A DNA stretch of 64,000 nucleotides, from positions 27,222,716 through 27,286,715 of the forward strand of contig OZ022258.1 of assembly GCA_963978905.1 (NCBI GenBank), read 5' to 3'. Shown here one piece after another: positions 22,505 to 35,215 of the stretch (positions within the stretch are counted from its first letter, which is position 1; the number at the start of each line of letters is the position of its first letter). The position numbers and the translations under genes are program-made. The notes under the pieces were generated by a model. That model saw only the letters and a list, made by a program, of their open reading frames with translations, was not told the origin of the DNA and searched no databases. This stretch comes from Trichostrongylus colubriformis (Eukaryota > Nematoda > Chromadorea > Rhabditida > Trichostrongylidae).

Positions 22505-24055
22505 CAGTGCGTTTCATGGTTGTAACTCACCCCTGAATTTCAGGTTTTTTCAACAACGCCCTATTAAGGAATCTCTTCAGTCTCATAGACGGATTCCTCA
22601 CCTGAAATAACCCTTATATCCGATTTTTGGTTGCAGTCTCGTTTACCTCATGTTTTTCAGAGCATTTTTAGTTTTTTGCACCGTTTCATAATCATAAGGT
22701 CACCCTGGAAAAAGAAAAAAAGTTGAGGCTCCAGCAAGTCTGTGAAGGTGGATACGTATTCTAAATACATCTTCGGATACATGCTCAATCATCTTGTGGC
22801 TAGCTGATATGTTCCGAGAGAAAAGCCCAGAGTTGAGATTCTCGTGGTGCTAAGCTCAATTCGAGAGCAATTCTAAAGAAAATCGGAAGATTCCTGTGCT
22901 CAGTTAGAAAACATTTGAGTCAGTCGGTGTCTTCACATGTTTTTAACGCTCTGAACTCCCACGTGAGATCATTGTCATCAACGAGAACGGGATTTTGGGG
23001 ACCACTTCCTACAGCACCTCCTCGATGGAGCAGATTTATTTGGGGTTGAATCATTCCTTGTCTGGGACCACAGCGCGTACAGTAGTTAGGAAGAGCAGAA
23101 ACATCACCAAAGAAATAATGAAGTAGTTTCCGAGGCCTACACCACACCATAACGCGGCACTACTTCAATTCATAAAGTTGTTTTTGAGCGCGGATTGAAC
23201 GAAACTGAATTTGCATAGCAGTTGCACCCTGAATGCGGGTAATACCATCTGAATTGTATTTTTGAGTCTGAAAATATTCTATTTGTATGGTGCTGACGTG
23301 TAAAGATAGTACTAGCTTGGTCTGAGAAGTGCGCCAATCTACGAGAGCCTTAGCAATTTTTGTAAGAGAAGGGTGATGGCCTGTGTTCTTTTCGGCAATG
23401 GGCTTGCATTGAACCCTGCCTTCCAAACCTGCAGAATGGACTATCAAGACTGCTGGAAAATCCTACGAAGAAATCAGCTGCCTTTTGGAGCCGACCGGTT
23501 CTTCATAATTGCGTCTCAAGGTATGGCAATGCTGTTGTTCACATAGGTCATTCAACGTAATTGCGGTTTGAATTCCGAAATACGGACGTCCAGCCGTAGA
23601 TAACATGTAGTCTTGATCTCAGCTCTACTAGAGACATCGCCTCAAATATTACCCCGATAATCGTCAATTCTGGGAAGCAAAACTGCTGAAACATGCAATA
23701 GTTGAAGATTGGAACAATGTCTGTGGTAGGGCTCTCCAAAATTCCGTTTCTACTTCACCGAATCTGCTTGTTAATGTCGTTCTTATACGGGAGAGGGTCA
23801 TAGATTATAAGCTCCTTCGCATGCGGTGTTAACTCTAGCAAATTTTCTGTTTCTTCGGAGTGACCTTATAATTATGAAACGGCCCAAAAATCAGAAAATA
23901 TTCATGAAAATGCCGGGCTGAAAGGTAATATTATCATAACTAGTATAGGAAGGTTTCCTGTGGTGAGGAATCTATAAAAATACTTAAAAAACGGTCAGCT
24001 GTCTCTCCTGAAAACCGCAAATTCGGGGGTGTCCTTATAATTATGAAATGCACTA
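22505..24055. mobile_element. Tc1-type element with IR/DR ends, 1.55 kb
   Basis: The left end CAGTGCGTTTCATGGTTGTA and right end (complement TAGTGCATTTCATAATTATA) are flanked by TA at 22503-22504 and 24056-24057. Each end repeats the block GTTTCATAATxATAAGG(T/A)CAC internally and in the same orientation, at about 22683 on the left and about 23882 (complement) on the right, 165-175 bp from the outer copy. That is the IR/DR layout of Sleeping Beauty/Tc3-type transposons. The interior should hold a transposase, but I could not read one: two open frames on the - strand (23160-23447, 22920-23150) carry no firm motif. Confidence 0.7.
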
Positions 24056-24099
24056 TATTTCATTGATTCACTTCTCATCGTATCAATGTCAGCATTCTA

Positions 24100-25405
24100 C
24101 AGTTAGTGCCGTAAGAGTGTTAAAAATCGCGCGAAAACGCGTTTTCGCGTCTTTTATCGTTTTTTCGCCATATATCGATTGATATTGATTGTTTTTACTG
24201 AAAATATATATGTTTTAGAATCAGCTCGTCGAGCTCTACAAGAAGGTACTACAAGTTTTTGATTTTCTCAAATTCGGTACTCGGCCATTTTTTCACACTC
24301 TGAAAAGTTTGAGGAAAAATTTCTCCGAAATCTGGCGGGGTCTTTTCACAGCCCTAATAAAAGCTTACACCTGTGTAGGAATTTTGAAGTTTTCGTCATT
24401 TCAGACAAGCCCGTGCTCCTTGGTGTGGCTCTAAAATCGCCTCCGTGTATACAGCGTTGAAAAAACTACCTCTTAACTCATTTTCGAGCGAAGATTTCCC
24501 ATTGAAATGTACACCGTTCGATTCCCCAGGGAAAATGCTATCGAATAATATATAAAAAGCTTGTTGTTCATAAAATTCTTATTTTCCTCATTTCCAGCCT
24601 TTTCCTTTTGTTAATCCACTTCTCAAGCTCTAGTCCGCCGCATCGATCGATGTGCACGGCCATAGGGAAGCTGTGGCGTCCTCGTGACGGCCCCGCGCTA
24701 TCCACGTGCACAGCCGTGGGAAACTGCTCGGCTGGGAGGGGAAGCGGTCACGATCGATGACTCCGTCGGAGCGCTTTCCCACGGCCGTGCACGTGGATAG
24801 CGCGGGGCAGTCACGATGACGCCACAGCTTCCCGATGGCCGTGCACATCGATCGATGCGGCGGACTAGAGCTTGAGAAGTGGATTAACAAAAGGGAAAGG
24901 CTAGAAATGAGGAAAATAAGAATTTTATGAACACCAGGGTTTTTATATATCATTCGATAGCATTTTCCCTGGGGAATCGAACGGTGTACATTTTAATGGG
25001 AAATCTCTTGAAAATGAGTTAAGAGGTAGTTTTTTCAACGCTGTATACACGGAGGCGATTTTAGGGCCACACCAAGGAGCACAGGCTTGTCTGAAATGAC
25101 GGAAACTTCAAAATTCCCACACAGGTGTGATCTCAGATCAGGGCTGTGGAAAGTCTCCGCCACCAGTTCATCGGATTTCGAAGAAATTTTCCCTCAAACT
25201 TTTCAGAATGTGAAAAAATGGCCAAGTACCGAATTTGAGAAAATCAAAAACTTGTAGTGCCATCTTGTAGAGCTCGACGAGATGATTCTAAAACATATAT
25301 ATTTTCAGTAAAAATAATCAATATCAATCGATATATGGCGAAAAAACGATAAAAACGCGAAAACGCGTTTTCGCGCGATTTTAAACACTCTTACGGCACT
25401 AACTG
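24100..25405. mobile_element. Foldback element, 1.3 kb, TA-flanked
   Basis: Ends CAGTTAGTGCCGTAAGAGTG are exact inverted copies, flanked by TA (24098-24099, 25406-25407). Arms of about 600 bp stay closely matched up to a loop at about 24725-24775. Within the arms a GTGCACGGCC box recurs around CCACGTGCAC, so the centre is itself made of nested palindromes. The CAG...CTG ends and TA flanks suggest Tc1-type mobilisation in trans. No protein is encoded. A partial copy is at 32463-33190. Confidence 0.85.
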
Positions 25406-25407
25406 TA

Positions 25408-26536
25408 TAATCCCGCGAAGCAAGCTGAGACGACATTATCGAAAAATTAAAAATAGCAAAAAAAGCAAGGTAAAAGGACAAGGATGTCAACGCAACCTGT
25501 CAAACTTCATTTCCAGTTGGTGCGAAACTGTGAACTGAGGATTGAGACAGCCTAACGCCTGCGACGCAGCGTCAAGGTGAGTGTCATGCCTACCGCGGAT
25601 AAATATAGTTCAACATTCCTATGAATTCCCTTCACTTTGAATCTGATTTACATCTCTGTGCGAGTTATGGCGGGCTCGCATCTGTCAAAGCGAATCAACT
25701 CAGCATTTCGTAAGCATACAAGGCACGTACGCATGTTATAACGATCGGGTAGTTAGTACTGTGATCGACTCTCTATTTAGGTGATAGAATGCGAATAGTT
25801 TTGATATTTACCGCTTTCGGTAATTACCGCGGATGTGCTCCAAAGATCAGTGTCTTGCAAAAGGCAACAACAGCGAATCTTTCATGCAACGATTGCCGAA
25901 CATGGAAGAGATGCACTGAAAGGCTCATTCACGATAATCTTCGCGATTCATAACACTTAGCAGTGATCTGAATGGTGTTGAAGAATAAATGAGTATAGCA
26001 AGACTGAGAAAGATCTTCAAAAACACTGGTCTTCCTTACTTCGGCATGGACCAGATCATAACCCCAAAGTAGGCATCAGGATGTTCCTATCCGACTGAGT
26101 TGTCATCCGACATTCAGCGATACTATCTTTTTCCCTGATACTGTTGTTTTTATTACAAGAGTTCGCCCATTCCATCTTAACACGATTGATCAGATGGTCA
26201 AATCAGTAAAACTGTGCCTCTGAGACATCTAAGGGAATAACATGACTTTTGGTGGTGAATTGGTTGTGGGAGTCTATTTCGGTATTCTTGCTCTCCGCAT
26301 ATCAAACCAATTTGGGACGATTAACTGCTGTCCATTCGTGTAGTGCGGATCATGAAATAGTCATCGACTAAGATCTCCAGGGATCTTTTCCAGATATGCT
26401 TGTTGGACCATCTCATCGATGCCCTGCAATAGGCGAATATGGGAGCATTCAAAAGGTATCATGCACTCCACTACTTTGAATTACACCTTGTCGATCTTTT
26501 CCTGATAGATATAGATGGACATCAAAGAAAGTGGTC
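25408..26536. other. Intergenic, no supported gene
   Basis: No gene could be supported. On the - strand around 26360-26480 a degraded stretch (MVQQAYLEKIPGDLS) faintly recalls the entry to an LTR-retroelement reverse transcriptase, but stops and lack of further motifs leave this unproven. Confidence 0.45.
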
Positions 26537-26545
26537 AAGGTGAAC

Positions 26546-29500
26546 GTCGACGGTCCGGCGCCTCATCGTGGCGAGTGGGTGGCAATGGGACTGGACTGCG
26601 ATGCACAGCGGAGTCTTTTGCTTCGGCAAATGCTCCTGGCAGGTTCAACCATGCTGAGAAGGAGTAAAGTCCTAGCCAAGAGCAGACCCCCCCCCCCCTT
26701 CCCTCTGTTTTGATGGTTGAGGAAGGGGCCTGCGGACGCGCTGGCAACGCTTCGTCAGGACACCAGGGAACAAAACGCTCAACCAGCAGAAAAACAGCCT
26801 CAGTACCCCGCACACCGGGCTCTACCGTCTCCGACGTCGGACGGTACGACAACCGGTGAGAGGCGAAGAAATCTCGGGTTGCGCAGGACGTCATGGATTC
26901 TGGACAATGACGACACACCTCGTACACGGCACGGAGACTGTTTCATGCTCTGCACCTACAACGCCAGGACAGTCTCGTCCAACGCGGATCTCCATGCTCT
27001 CCTCGACGCTGCGACTCGCATCAAGTTCCATGTGATCGCGCTACAAGAAACAAAGAGCAGAAGAACCGACGCACGACAGTTCAACGACGGGACTCTTGTT
27101 ATTCGTGGAGAGAAGATCTCGTCGCGGAATGTCGGAGGCGTTGGATTTGTCGTGCACCCGTCTGTCGTCTGCCACGTCGACTCTCACGAGATTCTGTCTC
27201 CTCGTCTAGCCATTCTACGCCTTCATCCACCGCATCAGAAGACCATCTCAATCATCAACTGCTACTCACCACACGCAGCAGCTGACGATTCCGAATTGGA
27301 TGCGTTCTATGAACAGCTGGAAGAAGTCATCCGCAAAGAGAGCTTCTACAAATTCGTTGTCGGTGACTTCAACGCAAGGTTAGGAAAAGGCAACAGCGAG
27401 GAACATAAGATTGGAAAATTCGGGATAGGCGAAAGGAACGACAACGGAAGTCGTCTCGTTGACCTCATGTCTGCAGCACGTCTCTTCCATGGTAATTCGT
27501 TGTTTGAGAAGAAGGAACACCGCCGCTGGACATGGGAGTCACCCAATGGCACGACTCATGCTGAGATCGACCCCATTCCAACAAACAGAAGATGGTTCCC
27601 CTACGACACCTCCGTAGTGCCATCTTTCTGTTGTGGATCCGATCATCGCCTTCTTCGGGCCAAAATCAGGTTCGACACTCGACTGGAGAAGAACACCTGT
27701 CACCGGCCGAAGGGGAGGAAGCAAGTCGTGTGTGACGAGAACCTTCTGAACGAGGCACTATCCCGTTATGACTGGCGAGTCGTGGAGGACCCGACCGAAG
27801 ACTACGAGCTGCTTCTCAAAGGATTGCAAACCTGTGCTGATCTTGCATATCTTCAACAATCAAGCAGAAGCGATCGGATTTCATCGAACACCAAGACGCT
27901 GCTTGAAAGGAGGAGAAGTTTGAGGCTGGATCCAAATGCACCTCATCTCGAGCGACTGGTTATCAATGTCAGTTGCAGAAATGCGTTACAGGAGGATCTT
28001 GCGCAGTACAGGAAGAAGAGAATTCTAGAGGCGGCGCAGGAAAGACGAAGTCTGAGGAAGTGCCGTCGGGACCTCAACGAGTTCAGTATTCCGCTATCAT
28101 CATTGAAAATTGAAGAAGGAACTGTCACTACTTCCCGTTACGAGATGGAGTCAATCACGGAGAGGTTCTACACCGATCTGTTCCGTTGCACACTACCCCT
28201 GCCAGATCCAGACATCCCCGCTGGTGGAACACCATTAAGGATTCTGCCGTCTGAAGTGCGAGTCGCAATTAGGAGTATGAAGAGCGGCACGGCTCCAGGG
28301 CCAGACAAGATCTCTGCCGATCTTCTTCGAGCAGGAAACCACGTCCTGCACTCACTACTCGCGGCACATATGACGTCCTACCTTCAGAAGGAGCGGATCC
28401 CGGATCAGTGGAGGAGTTCGCGCACTGTCATCTTGCACAAGAAAGGTGACAGGGATGATCTTTGCAACTACCGACCGATTAGCTTGCTGAGCGTGCTCTA
28501 CAAGCTTTTCACGAAGATCATCTTGACGCGAATATCGCGCACATTGGATGAGGCCCAGCCGTACGAACAAGCTGAATTCCGTCAGGGATTCAGCTGCATG
28601 GACCACATTCAAACCGTCGCGATGGTCATTGAAGTCCGCAGGGAATACCATCTTCCCCTCGTCCTAACCTTCGTCGATTACGAAAAGGCCTTTGACAGCG
28701 TCGAAACGAATGCTATCCTGTCTGCGTTGGCCGACCAAGGAGTGGACGCGTCCTATATTCGAACACTGGCTAACTGCTACCACCGCTGTTCTACGACAAT
28801 ACAGCTTTTCCAACGCCCAATCAACATCTCCATCGGAAAAGGCGTTAGGCAAGGCGACACCATCTCGCCAAAGCTGTTCACTGCTGCATTGCAGTGGGTG
28901 ATGAAGTCGCTCGACTGGGACGACAAGGGCATATGTGTGGACGGAAAATACCTCTCGAACCTTCGTTCCGCAGACGACATCGTCATCTTTTCGCGTAGTA
29001 CCAATGAAGTAGAGGCGATGCTCCGAGAGCTGAACGAAGTCGGAAGTAAGATCGGACTGCGGATCAATCGGATGAAGACACAGTTCATGAAGAACGCCTG
29101 GTGCGATGGAGGAAATGTCAAAATCGACGGCTCTCCCATCGCCGAAACGAAGTCGTACGTCTATCTTGGGCGTTCCATGAACATGGACAACGACGTGAAG
29201 GAAGAGCTCGACAGAAGAAGAAGAGCTGCATGGTCAGCCCGGGTCTATTAAAGAGGCCACCGACCAGCTAAAGGATCCTGACCTACGCGCCCGTCTATTT
29301 GACTCGACAGTCCTTCCTGCTCTGTGTTACGCTGCCGAGACGTGGCCTGATACGTCAGCCACGGCGAAGTCCTTGCAGGTGACGCACAGAGCACTCGAGA
29401 GATGTCTTCTGAAGTACACCCGGCTATCTCAATATCGTGCTGGGCTTCGCAGCTCCGATTTGAGGCAGATGTCTCGTCTACGAGACCCTGCGGTACGCAT

Positions 29501-29811
29501 CGAAGGCCAAACATCGATGGGCCGGTCATATAATGCGGAGAGAAGACGATAGGTGGACAAGAAGAACAGTGGAGTGGATCCCCTGGGATTGTCCACGTCC
29601 CCGCGGAAGACCTCTCAAAAGATGGGGAGATGTGTTCGTTGAACACGTTAAGCTAATGAGAAATCCCAGAACGGCTGATTCTCGCGGTCGCCACCAACGA
29701 AGTCAACGAACGAGCTGGATGACGATCGCGAAAGAACGAAACGAATGGAAATCGTGTTGGGGCCCGCACAACCAGTGAAGACGGGCCATCTAAGTATCTA
29801 AGTAAGTAAGT
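26546..29811 (+). mobile_element. RTE-type non-LTR retrotransposon, near full length
   Basis: The element is flanked by an exact 9-bp duplication AAGGTGAAC (26537-26545 and 29812-29820). It has a 5' leader of about 170 bp with a 13-base C run, one long open frame coding an apurinic-type endonuclease and a reverse transcriptase, and a 3' end in a short AAGT-type microsatellite (about 29790-29811). Lack of an upstream ORF1, the short 3' tail of simple repeats and the protein architecture fit the RTE clade. It is intact in length, so not 5'-truncated, but the coding frame has two shifts. Confidence 0.9.
26717..29778 (+). pseudogene. RTE endonuclease-reverse transcriptase polyprotein
   Basis: The first 844 codons (26717-29251) are open from a TTG; no in-frame ATG lies nearer the start, and the conserved region begins at about residue 76 ([11 protein letters not shown]). 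Endonuclease motifs seen: N82 in TYNAR, E111 in LQETK, D217/N219 in VGDFNA, D309/H310 in GSDHR. The 'EID-H-I' motif reads EIDPIP, with proline at 286 where histidine is usual. Reverse transcriptase motifs seen: GTAPGPDKI (526), NYRPISLL, D654 in [19 protein letters not shown] (709) and ADD 752-754. A frameshift near 29238 sends the frame into a stop; the true C-terminal domain continues in another frame (FDSTVLPALCYAAETWP) and, after a second shift near 29494, to the TGA at 29776. Copies its RNA at a nicked target site when active; this copy should not be. Confidence 0.9.
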
Positions 29812-29820
29812 AAGGTGAAC

Positions 29821-32462
29821 TTCAATAGTTACGGGAGCAATTAATACTTATAGATGTCACCACGCAATCACAACGGGCAATTCGGGCAAATAGCCAGCAA
29901 TAAGCGGCCGATCAAGAAACACAATGACTCATGACAACTATTCTCGATTGGACCACAGAGTACGACGACAATCATGAGCGATTTGACTCCAAAAATGGCG
30001 TCCAGGGATGTGGAGCAAGCACTAATGAAGTGCCCCTCCAGGGTACGAAAGAGAGATAATGAAAAGCTCCACCCTGATCGGCCCTATGGGACTCCTATTC
30101 GAATGCGTGCAGACATTTGAAAGAGCATCTGTCTTAATATGTATATATCGTTGATCTCTAGGTTGTTCAAGATACAGTACGTAGTCATCATGATGCAAAA
30201 AACTTCAAGAACAATCAATACTCTTTGCCCTTTCAGCACATTATTAATGGCTGTAGTTTTCTCAGGCCTCTCTTCGGAATACTAACAGGCCTTTTGTAAA
30301 ACCTCTCAAGAGGCTTATTCTCAGTCTTGCTTTCCCCATTCACCACGACATAAGTGTAGTTCCTAAAAATGCAATATCAGCACTGTCTCAGCAAGTCGCT
30401 ACGAAGCTTCATGTTGCTAACAAGACTGGGGTTTAAGACTATGCAGGAGGTTAGTCTGGAAGATTGTGGAACAATCGCGGGATATGGAGGCTGAGTCAAT
30501 TAATAGTGTAACAGTAGAGAAGGAACGGAACGAAACAGTCAAAACCTCGAGAAATAGGAATTCAAGACCTTCGTTTTCACTCTTGCCTTTCGCCCACCTC
30601 CCCCTTCCCTGCAGCACTAGCCTCTAACAATAAGACTGCGCATATAGTATTTACGTTGCGCCGGAGGGTGGCGCAGGCTGAGACGCAGACGTAAGCAGCC
30701 ACGCAATACAGCCGGCACCGCAAAGTATGGACGCGGTCTAAGGGATAGATACAGACAGCGTTAGACCAGTGTAAAAATGTAGTGGTAGTGTAAAAGGTTG
30801 CCCTGCCCTCGCAGATGGTCTGAGTATGAGAAGCGGTGTAAATGGCATCGTACCGAGATCGCGATAAAAATCCGAATGTACGTCATTCTAGTGCGAGTTT
30901 CGCCACTCGTCATCGCTACTGGACTAGAATATTTTTACCAGAAAACTTGTTCTTTCAGTTCTCATTTACTCCTTCTCCCTGGAGGTGCTTTCAGATTTGA
31001 AGAGCTGGATAGACAAAAGTCACCGCATGCAATCTATAAAGTACGCGTTAGCCTGATGCAGCTGCAAAGATTTTCTGAACTGGAAAAGCACTTATGGAGG
31101 GAAATCATAGAAATTAGAGCCTTACTAGAGAGGGGCTTCAATTCTCCATGGGACTTTGAGATGGATCGCAACTGTGAAAACTAAATTTGCAAAACGCCAT
31201 TCCGAAAAAAAAACTTTCGCTCACAGCTGTTTTTGATCAAGCAACATTTATTAGATTGAGTGGACTTTATCAACAATCGCTGAACAAATAGTGTCCTTCC
31301 ATTTGAAAATTCGTGAATTTGGTTTCTTTAGAATCCGAAGAGTATTGAGAGGCGTTCATTTTTTTGAACCAGCTCCACATCTGAAAACCATTTCAAATAG
31401 CAATAAAGGGGTAGCAGTCTGCCTTGGATGTATTCACATTATAAACAAAATAAGGCTTCAGCAACTTATTTCGAATAGTTTTTGGCTGGCTCATCTTTAG
31501 AACCAGGGTTCGTATCATCGTGGAAAGCGATCGGCCCTTATCTGCTCACTGAAAGGAAGCATATTTTTTGCGAACTATGGTCACTTTCAGTGTTCCACTG
31601 CTATGTAACTGGAAATTAGAGCTGTGGAATATGTAGTGGATCAGGCATACAACATACAATCCACAGGAGACCAAAATCTTTCTAGGATGCTAGGAGGTGA
31701 CGCGAAACTGACTTCCTTCAGTAGACGGTCCTTAGGTATCCATTTAGTGGCCTACTTCTCGTTGCCGTATAAAATCCAGGTAGCATGCCGCATGCACAAT
31801 CGCTACGGAAACGGTTCCTTCCTGACGCATGAGGAAAACCACATGGTTCGAAGAAGCCAAATCACACCAGACCAGGAGAGCTAACAAGTAGGGAGTTTGT
31901 AGATGCTTAGGAAGTAGTGCGCCTGCTCAATAAAGGGAACAGTTATTTTAGTAAAATTCCCTGGTAATTTATGAGTCCATTGCGCAGGTCTAGAAATCCA
32001 GCACACAGTGCAAGAAGCTCCCCAAACCACTGGGCATCTTGCAAAAAATTGCAATGGCTAAGTAGAGCGGCATCCTTCGCAATTGCGCAATAGCAACTGT
32101 AACTGCTAAGACTTCCGAAGTTGAACTTTTCTAATCCAATAATGCAACACAAATGACTTGTACAAATGTTGAACGCGGTGCAGTTATGATGCTTCTTCCT
32201 TCGTTCGGTTGTTTGCTAATCTTCATAAATTGGCTCTCGGCTGCATAGTGCAATATGGACGCTGGAACTAATATATAAATTGTACCCGCGCTCATACTTT
32301 CCGCACCGGCCGCCACGGGGGCAAAAATATGCCCCGCCAACCACGGCGGCACTCCGGTGACGCGCTCTGTTTACAGAACGCTTAACCTAATCATACTATA
32401 AAATGATGATCGTGGCGAGAGCGTTCAAATTCGAATTAAAAGTTCGAATAGTTTGGTACTCT
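29821..32462. other. Intergenic with repeat fragments
   Basis: No gene supported. About 31115-31195 (TTACTAGAGAGGGGCTTCAA, CATGGGACTTTGAGATGGA) is a diverged left end of the Harbinger-type family at 19579. About 30640-30740 ends in GCCGGCACCGCAAAGTATGG, like the right end of the MITE at 42258-42399. About 32283-32440 carries pieces of the 40376 MITE family. The 128-codon frame at 30798-31184 crosses one of these ends and is not believed. Confidence 0.5.
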
Positions 32463-33190
32463 TTTCCAGCCTTTTTCTGGTTGTCAATCGACGTCTCAAG
32501 CTCTTGTTACCCGAGTGTGGTTCACGTGCACGGCCATGGGAAAGCTTTGGCGATATCGTGACGGCACCGCGCTATTCATTTGCACGGCCGTGGGGAAGCG
32601 CTCGGCGTCCGCGATGGCGCCATCGACCGTATTGCCCTCCTATAGCAGTGCACGTGAATCGCACGCGGCGAACAGGAGCATGAGACGTCGGTTGACAACT
32701 AGGAAAGGGCTGGAAACAAGGAAAATAACAAATTTATCACCGCAAAGATTTTTATATATCATTCAGTAGCATTTTTCCTGGAGAATCGAACAGCGTTCAT
32801 TTTACTGGGGCATTTGCGTCTGAGAATCGGTAAAAATGTTTATTCAACAGTGTCTACACGGAGGGCTGTTAAGGGCCACACCAAGGATCGGAGACTCATC
32901 TGAAACGGCAAACTTCAAAATTCCTACACAACTGTTAGCTTAGATTAGAAATGTGAAAAGATTTTATCGTCAGCTCATCAGGTTTCGAAGCAGATTCCGC
33001 TCAAAGTTCTCAGAATGTGAAAAATGGCAGAGCATCGAGTTCAAGAAAACCAAAAACTTGTAGTGATCGCTTGTAAATTCCGAAAATGTATGCAAGTGCG
33101 ATAAAAAAATCAATAATCAGTCGATCCATAGCCAAAAAAAACGCAAAAACATGTTTTTGCGCGATTTTTGAGACTATTACTTATCAAAAT
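32463..33190. repeat. Partial copy of the 24.1-kb foldback family
   Basis: Aligned in order to about 24596-25400: the CAGCCTTT... / CTCAAGCTC block, the GTGCACGGCC boxes, the loop, the ATTTTTATATATCATTC and AATCGAAC blocks, and the AAAACATGTTTTTGCGCGAT end. The outer half of the left arm is missing, so the copy cannot fold back fully. It is much more diverged than the copy at 24.1 kb and its right end is eroded. Confidence 0.7.
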
Positions 33191-34744
33191 TCGACATACA
33201 TTTTTGAACTAATCGCGTCGAGGCAAGTCCGATGCTTCTAATAACTTCCCATTTTATTCATCTTGAACGATGTTATGACGGTGCGACGGTTTGCTCGCGA
33301 TTAATCCCTCGCAGCGTCGATTCCTTAAAAAATGCGAGCGGTATTGTACTTACATTTCCAAGAAGAGCAAGAACCCTTGATCATTTTAGTGTCCCTTATG
33401 CGAGGGTTCAGCAATATGAACTGAAAACTGGGTGCCAGAAATCACTTTCTCCCCAATCCAACTTTATCACATGGTTCACTTCGAGAATGACTGCCTTGGT
33501 TTTTTGGCCTTTATCTTAACACTCAATCACCAGAACCCATTTGACCCCCCCCCCCCCTCCCCACCGAATATCATACTCATTTCACACAACAACGCCTAAC
33601 TGGTGCACTTCAGGAGTCTGCTCATATAAGCAAGCTGAATCACGGATTCCTGCGATCTTGAAGAAATGGATAATGTGGTACGCGGAAAATGAATATAACG
33701 GTTATTGTATATGACAACATTTTTGGAATTACTTCCCAGACATAAAAGAGAAGAATCATGAAAAACCAAAGTATGGCCGTCATGGGGATCCCATCCGTGG
33801 ACCCATCCCGGCTGCTGACACAGGCAGACTTTCCCTTTATTCAACAGCAAATTGGGAGAGGACACGCCCTTACATGTAGAACTGGTGCATTCAAAAAAAC
33901 CCCGATACTTCCTTCAGAGAATCGTTTGACAAATATTTCATTTTTTTTATTTATTTATTTATTTATGAGTGCATTAGACGCGCCTGAACAATAAACAGAA
34001 AATCAAATCGAATCGCCCTCTTGCAGTTGATCAACGGGACGATATAGCAGTCCTACGACTCCATACAAAAGTGATAAAATCAAGGATGGAATGGCATTAC
34101 ACAGCCTACTGGATTGGTCCACAAAACATACAACCGTTAAGTGAAATACTCAAGAACAAACAGTATCATTAACTTGCTCTCTAGAGCCAGGAATAACCAC
34201 GAAGGCACCCGAAGTCAGTTACCTGCACGAGTCTGCAATGGTGCTCTTTACGCCACTCAAGGGGTCATTGGAACATGCCTGAACTCCGAATATTGGATAC
34301 GCATTTGAAATTAGCGTACGGAAGCGCGTCGAGTGATGCGTGTCTTAATGCAAACGGCCACTTCGACTGGTATCCACCCTTGTAAGGCATTCACTGGATG
34401 TGATTAGATACAAAGCACTGGGAATCCCCCGTGATGAGGGCAACGTTGACATGGGAACATGCATGGAACATCGTTGAGCACATGCAACATGCACGTTTGC
34501 CTGACACCAACAACCGCCGGGATCTCATTCAAGGAAGAAGGAAACCACGAATGACAGCCACGGGGAAAGAGGAAAGTCCTTTTGAAACTTGAATCACCCC
34601 TGGATTTACAAAGCTATTTCCTCAGGCTGAGATGAAACCACTCACCGGATAGGCGAATGGGAAACATGTCCCGTAGGAATGCGCACTTATTGTTAGATAT
34701 TCCTGCGTCCTGCGGCTAAAGAAGACGTCCTATTCCAACCTTAC
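33191..34744. other. Intergenic, no supported gene
   Basis: No gene could be supported. A 13-base C run at about 33546 and a TTTATTTATTTA microsatellite near 33950 are the only simple-sequence features. Confidence 0.5.
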
Positions 34745-35215
34745 AGACACCAGAAGGGGATAATTTTGGCTTACGGTAGAACAGACGTAGTGTGGACGAG
34801 TTAAAGTGGCCGCCATTGCACAAACTCGCCAATTTGACGACTTGGCATGGTGCCAAAATGAGATGTTTCTTTTAGAAATTTGTTTTTTCTTTTTACTTTT
34901 TACTTTGTTCTTTCTTATATTGTTTCTAGATGTACTTACATGAATGCTAATGTAGTGGGAATGGCTACTCCACTGCGCTGGGAGTCATGTGCTACAACTA
35001 ACGTTGGCCCGCGGCCCGTCTCCTACAGCGGACAACTCGGAAAGTTAGTGCGTTGGATGCGAATGGGATGCGAATACACACCACAGCGATGCGCTCTTGC
35101 ATCTGGGTTTTTTCACCGATTATCGCTTCTGACCTTCTGTGTTCGTTACAAAATGCTCATTTTTTGCATCTTTCTCTTGTTTCGGACCCCTATTGGTTCC
35201 TTTAAGGGAGATGCA
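34745..35215 (+). repeat. Dispersed 470-bp repeat, copy 1
   Basis: Starts near AGACACCAGAAGGGGATAAT and ends near GGACCCCTATTGGTTCCTTT. Other copies: 37505-37967 (+), 41790-42256 (-) and a fragment 54955-55105 (-). Shared blocks include CGGTAGAACAGACGTAGTG, TTGCACAAACTCGCCAATTT and CCGATTATCG. The 172-codon open frame across this copy (34880-35398) extends beyond it and is discussed in the findings. Confidence 0.8.

Noticed and set aside
26360..26490. Possible LTR-retroelement reverse transcriptase entry on - strand
   Set aside because: Only one short stretch fits, with stops around it and no catalytic motif; insufficient to annotate.
26535..26927. 130-codon open frame on - strand
   Set aside because: It lies opposite the 5' leader and first codons of the RTE retrotransposon, a GC-rich coding segment that leaves its complement open.
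30798..31184. 128-codon open frame on + strand
   Set aside because: It crosses a diverged Harbinger-type end and has no motif; an open frame of this length is expected by chance in a 64 kb window.
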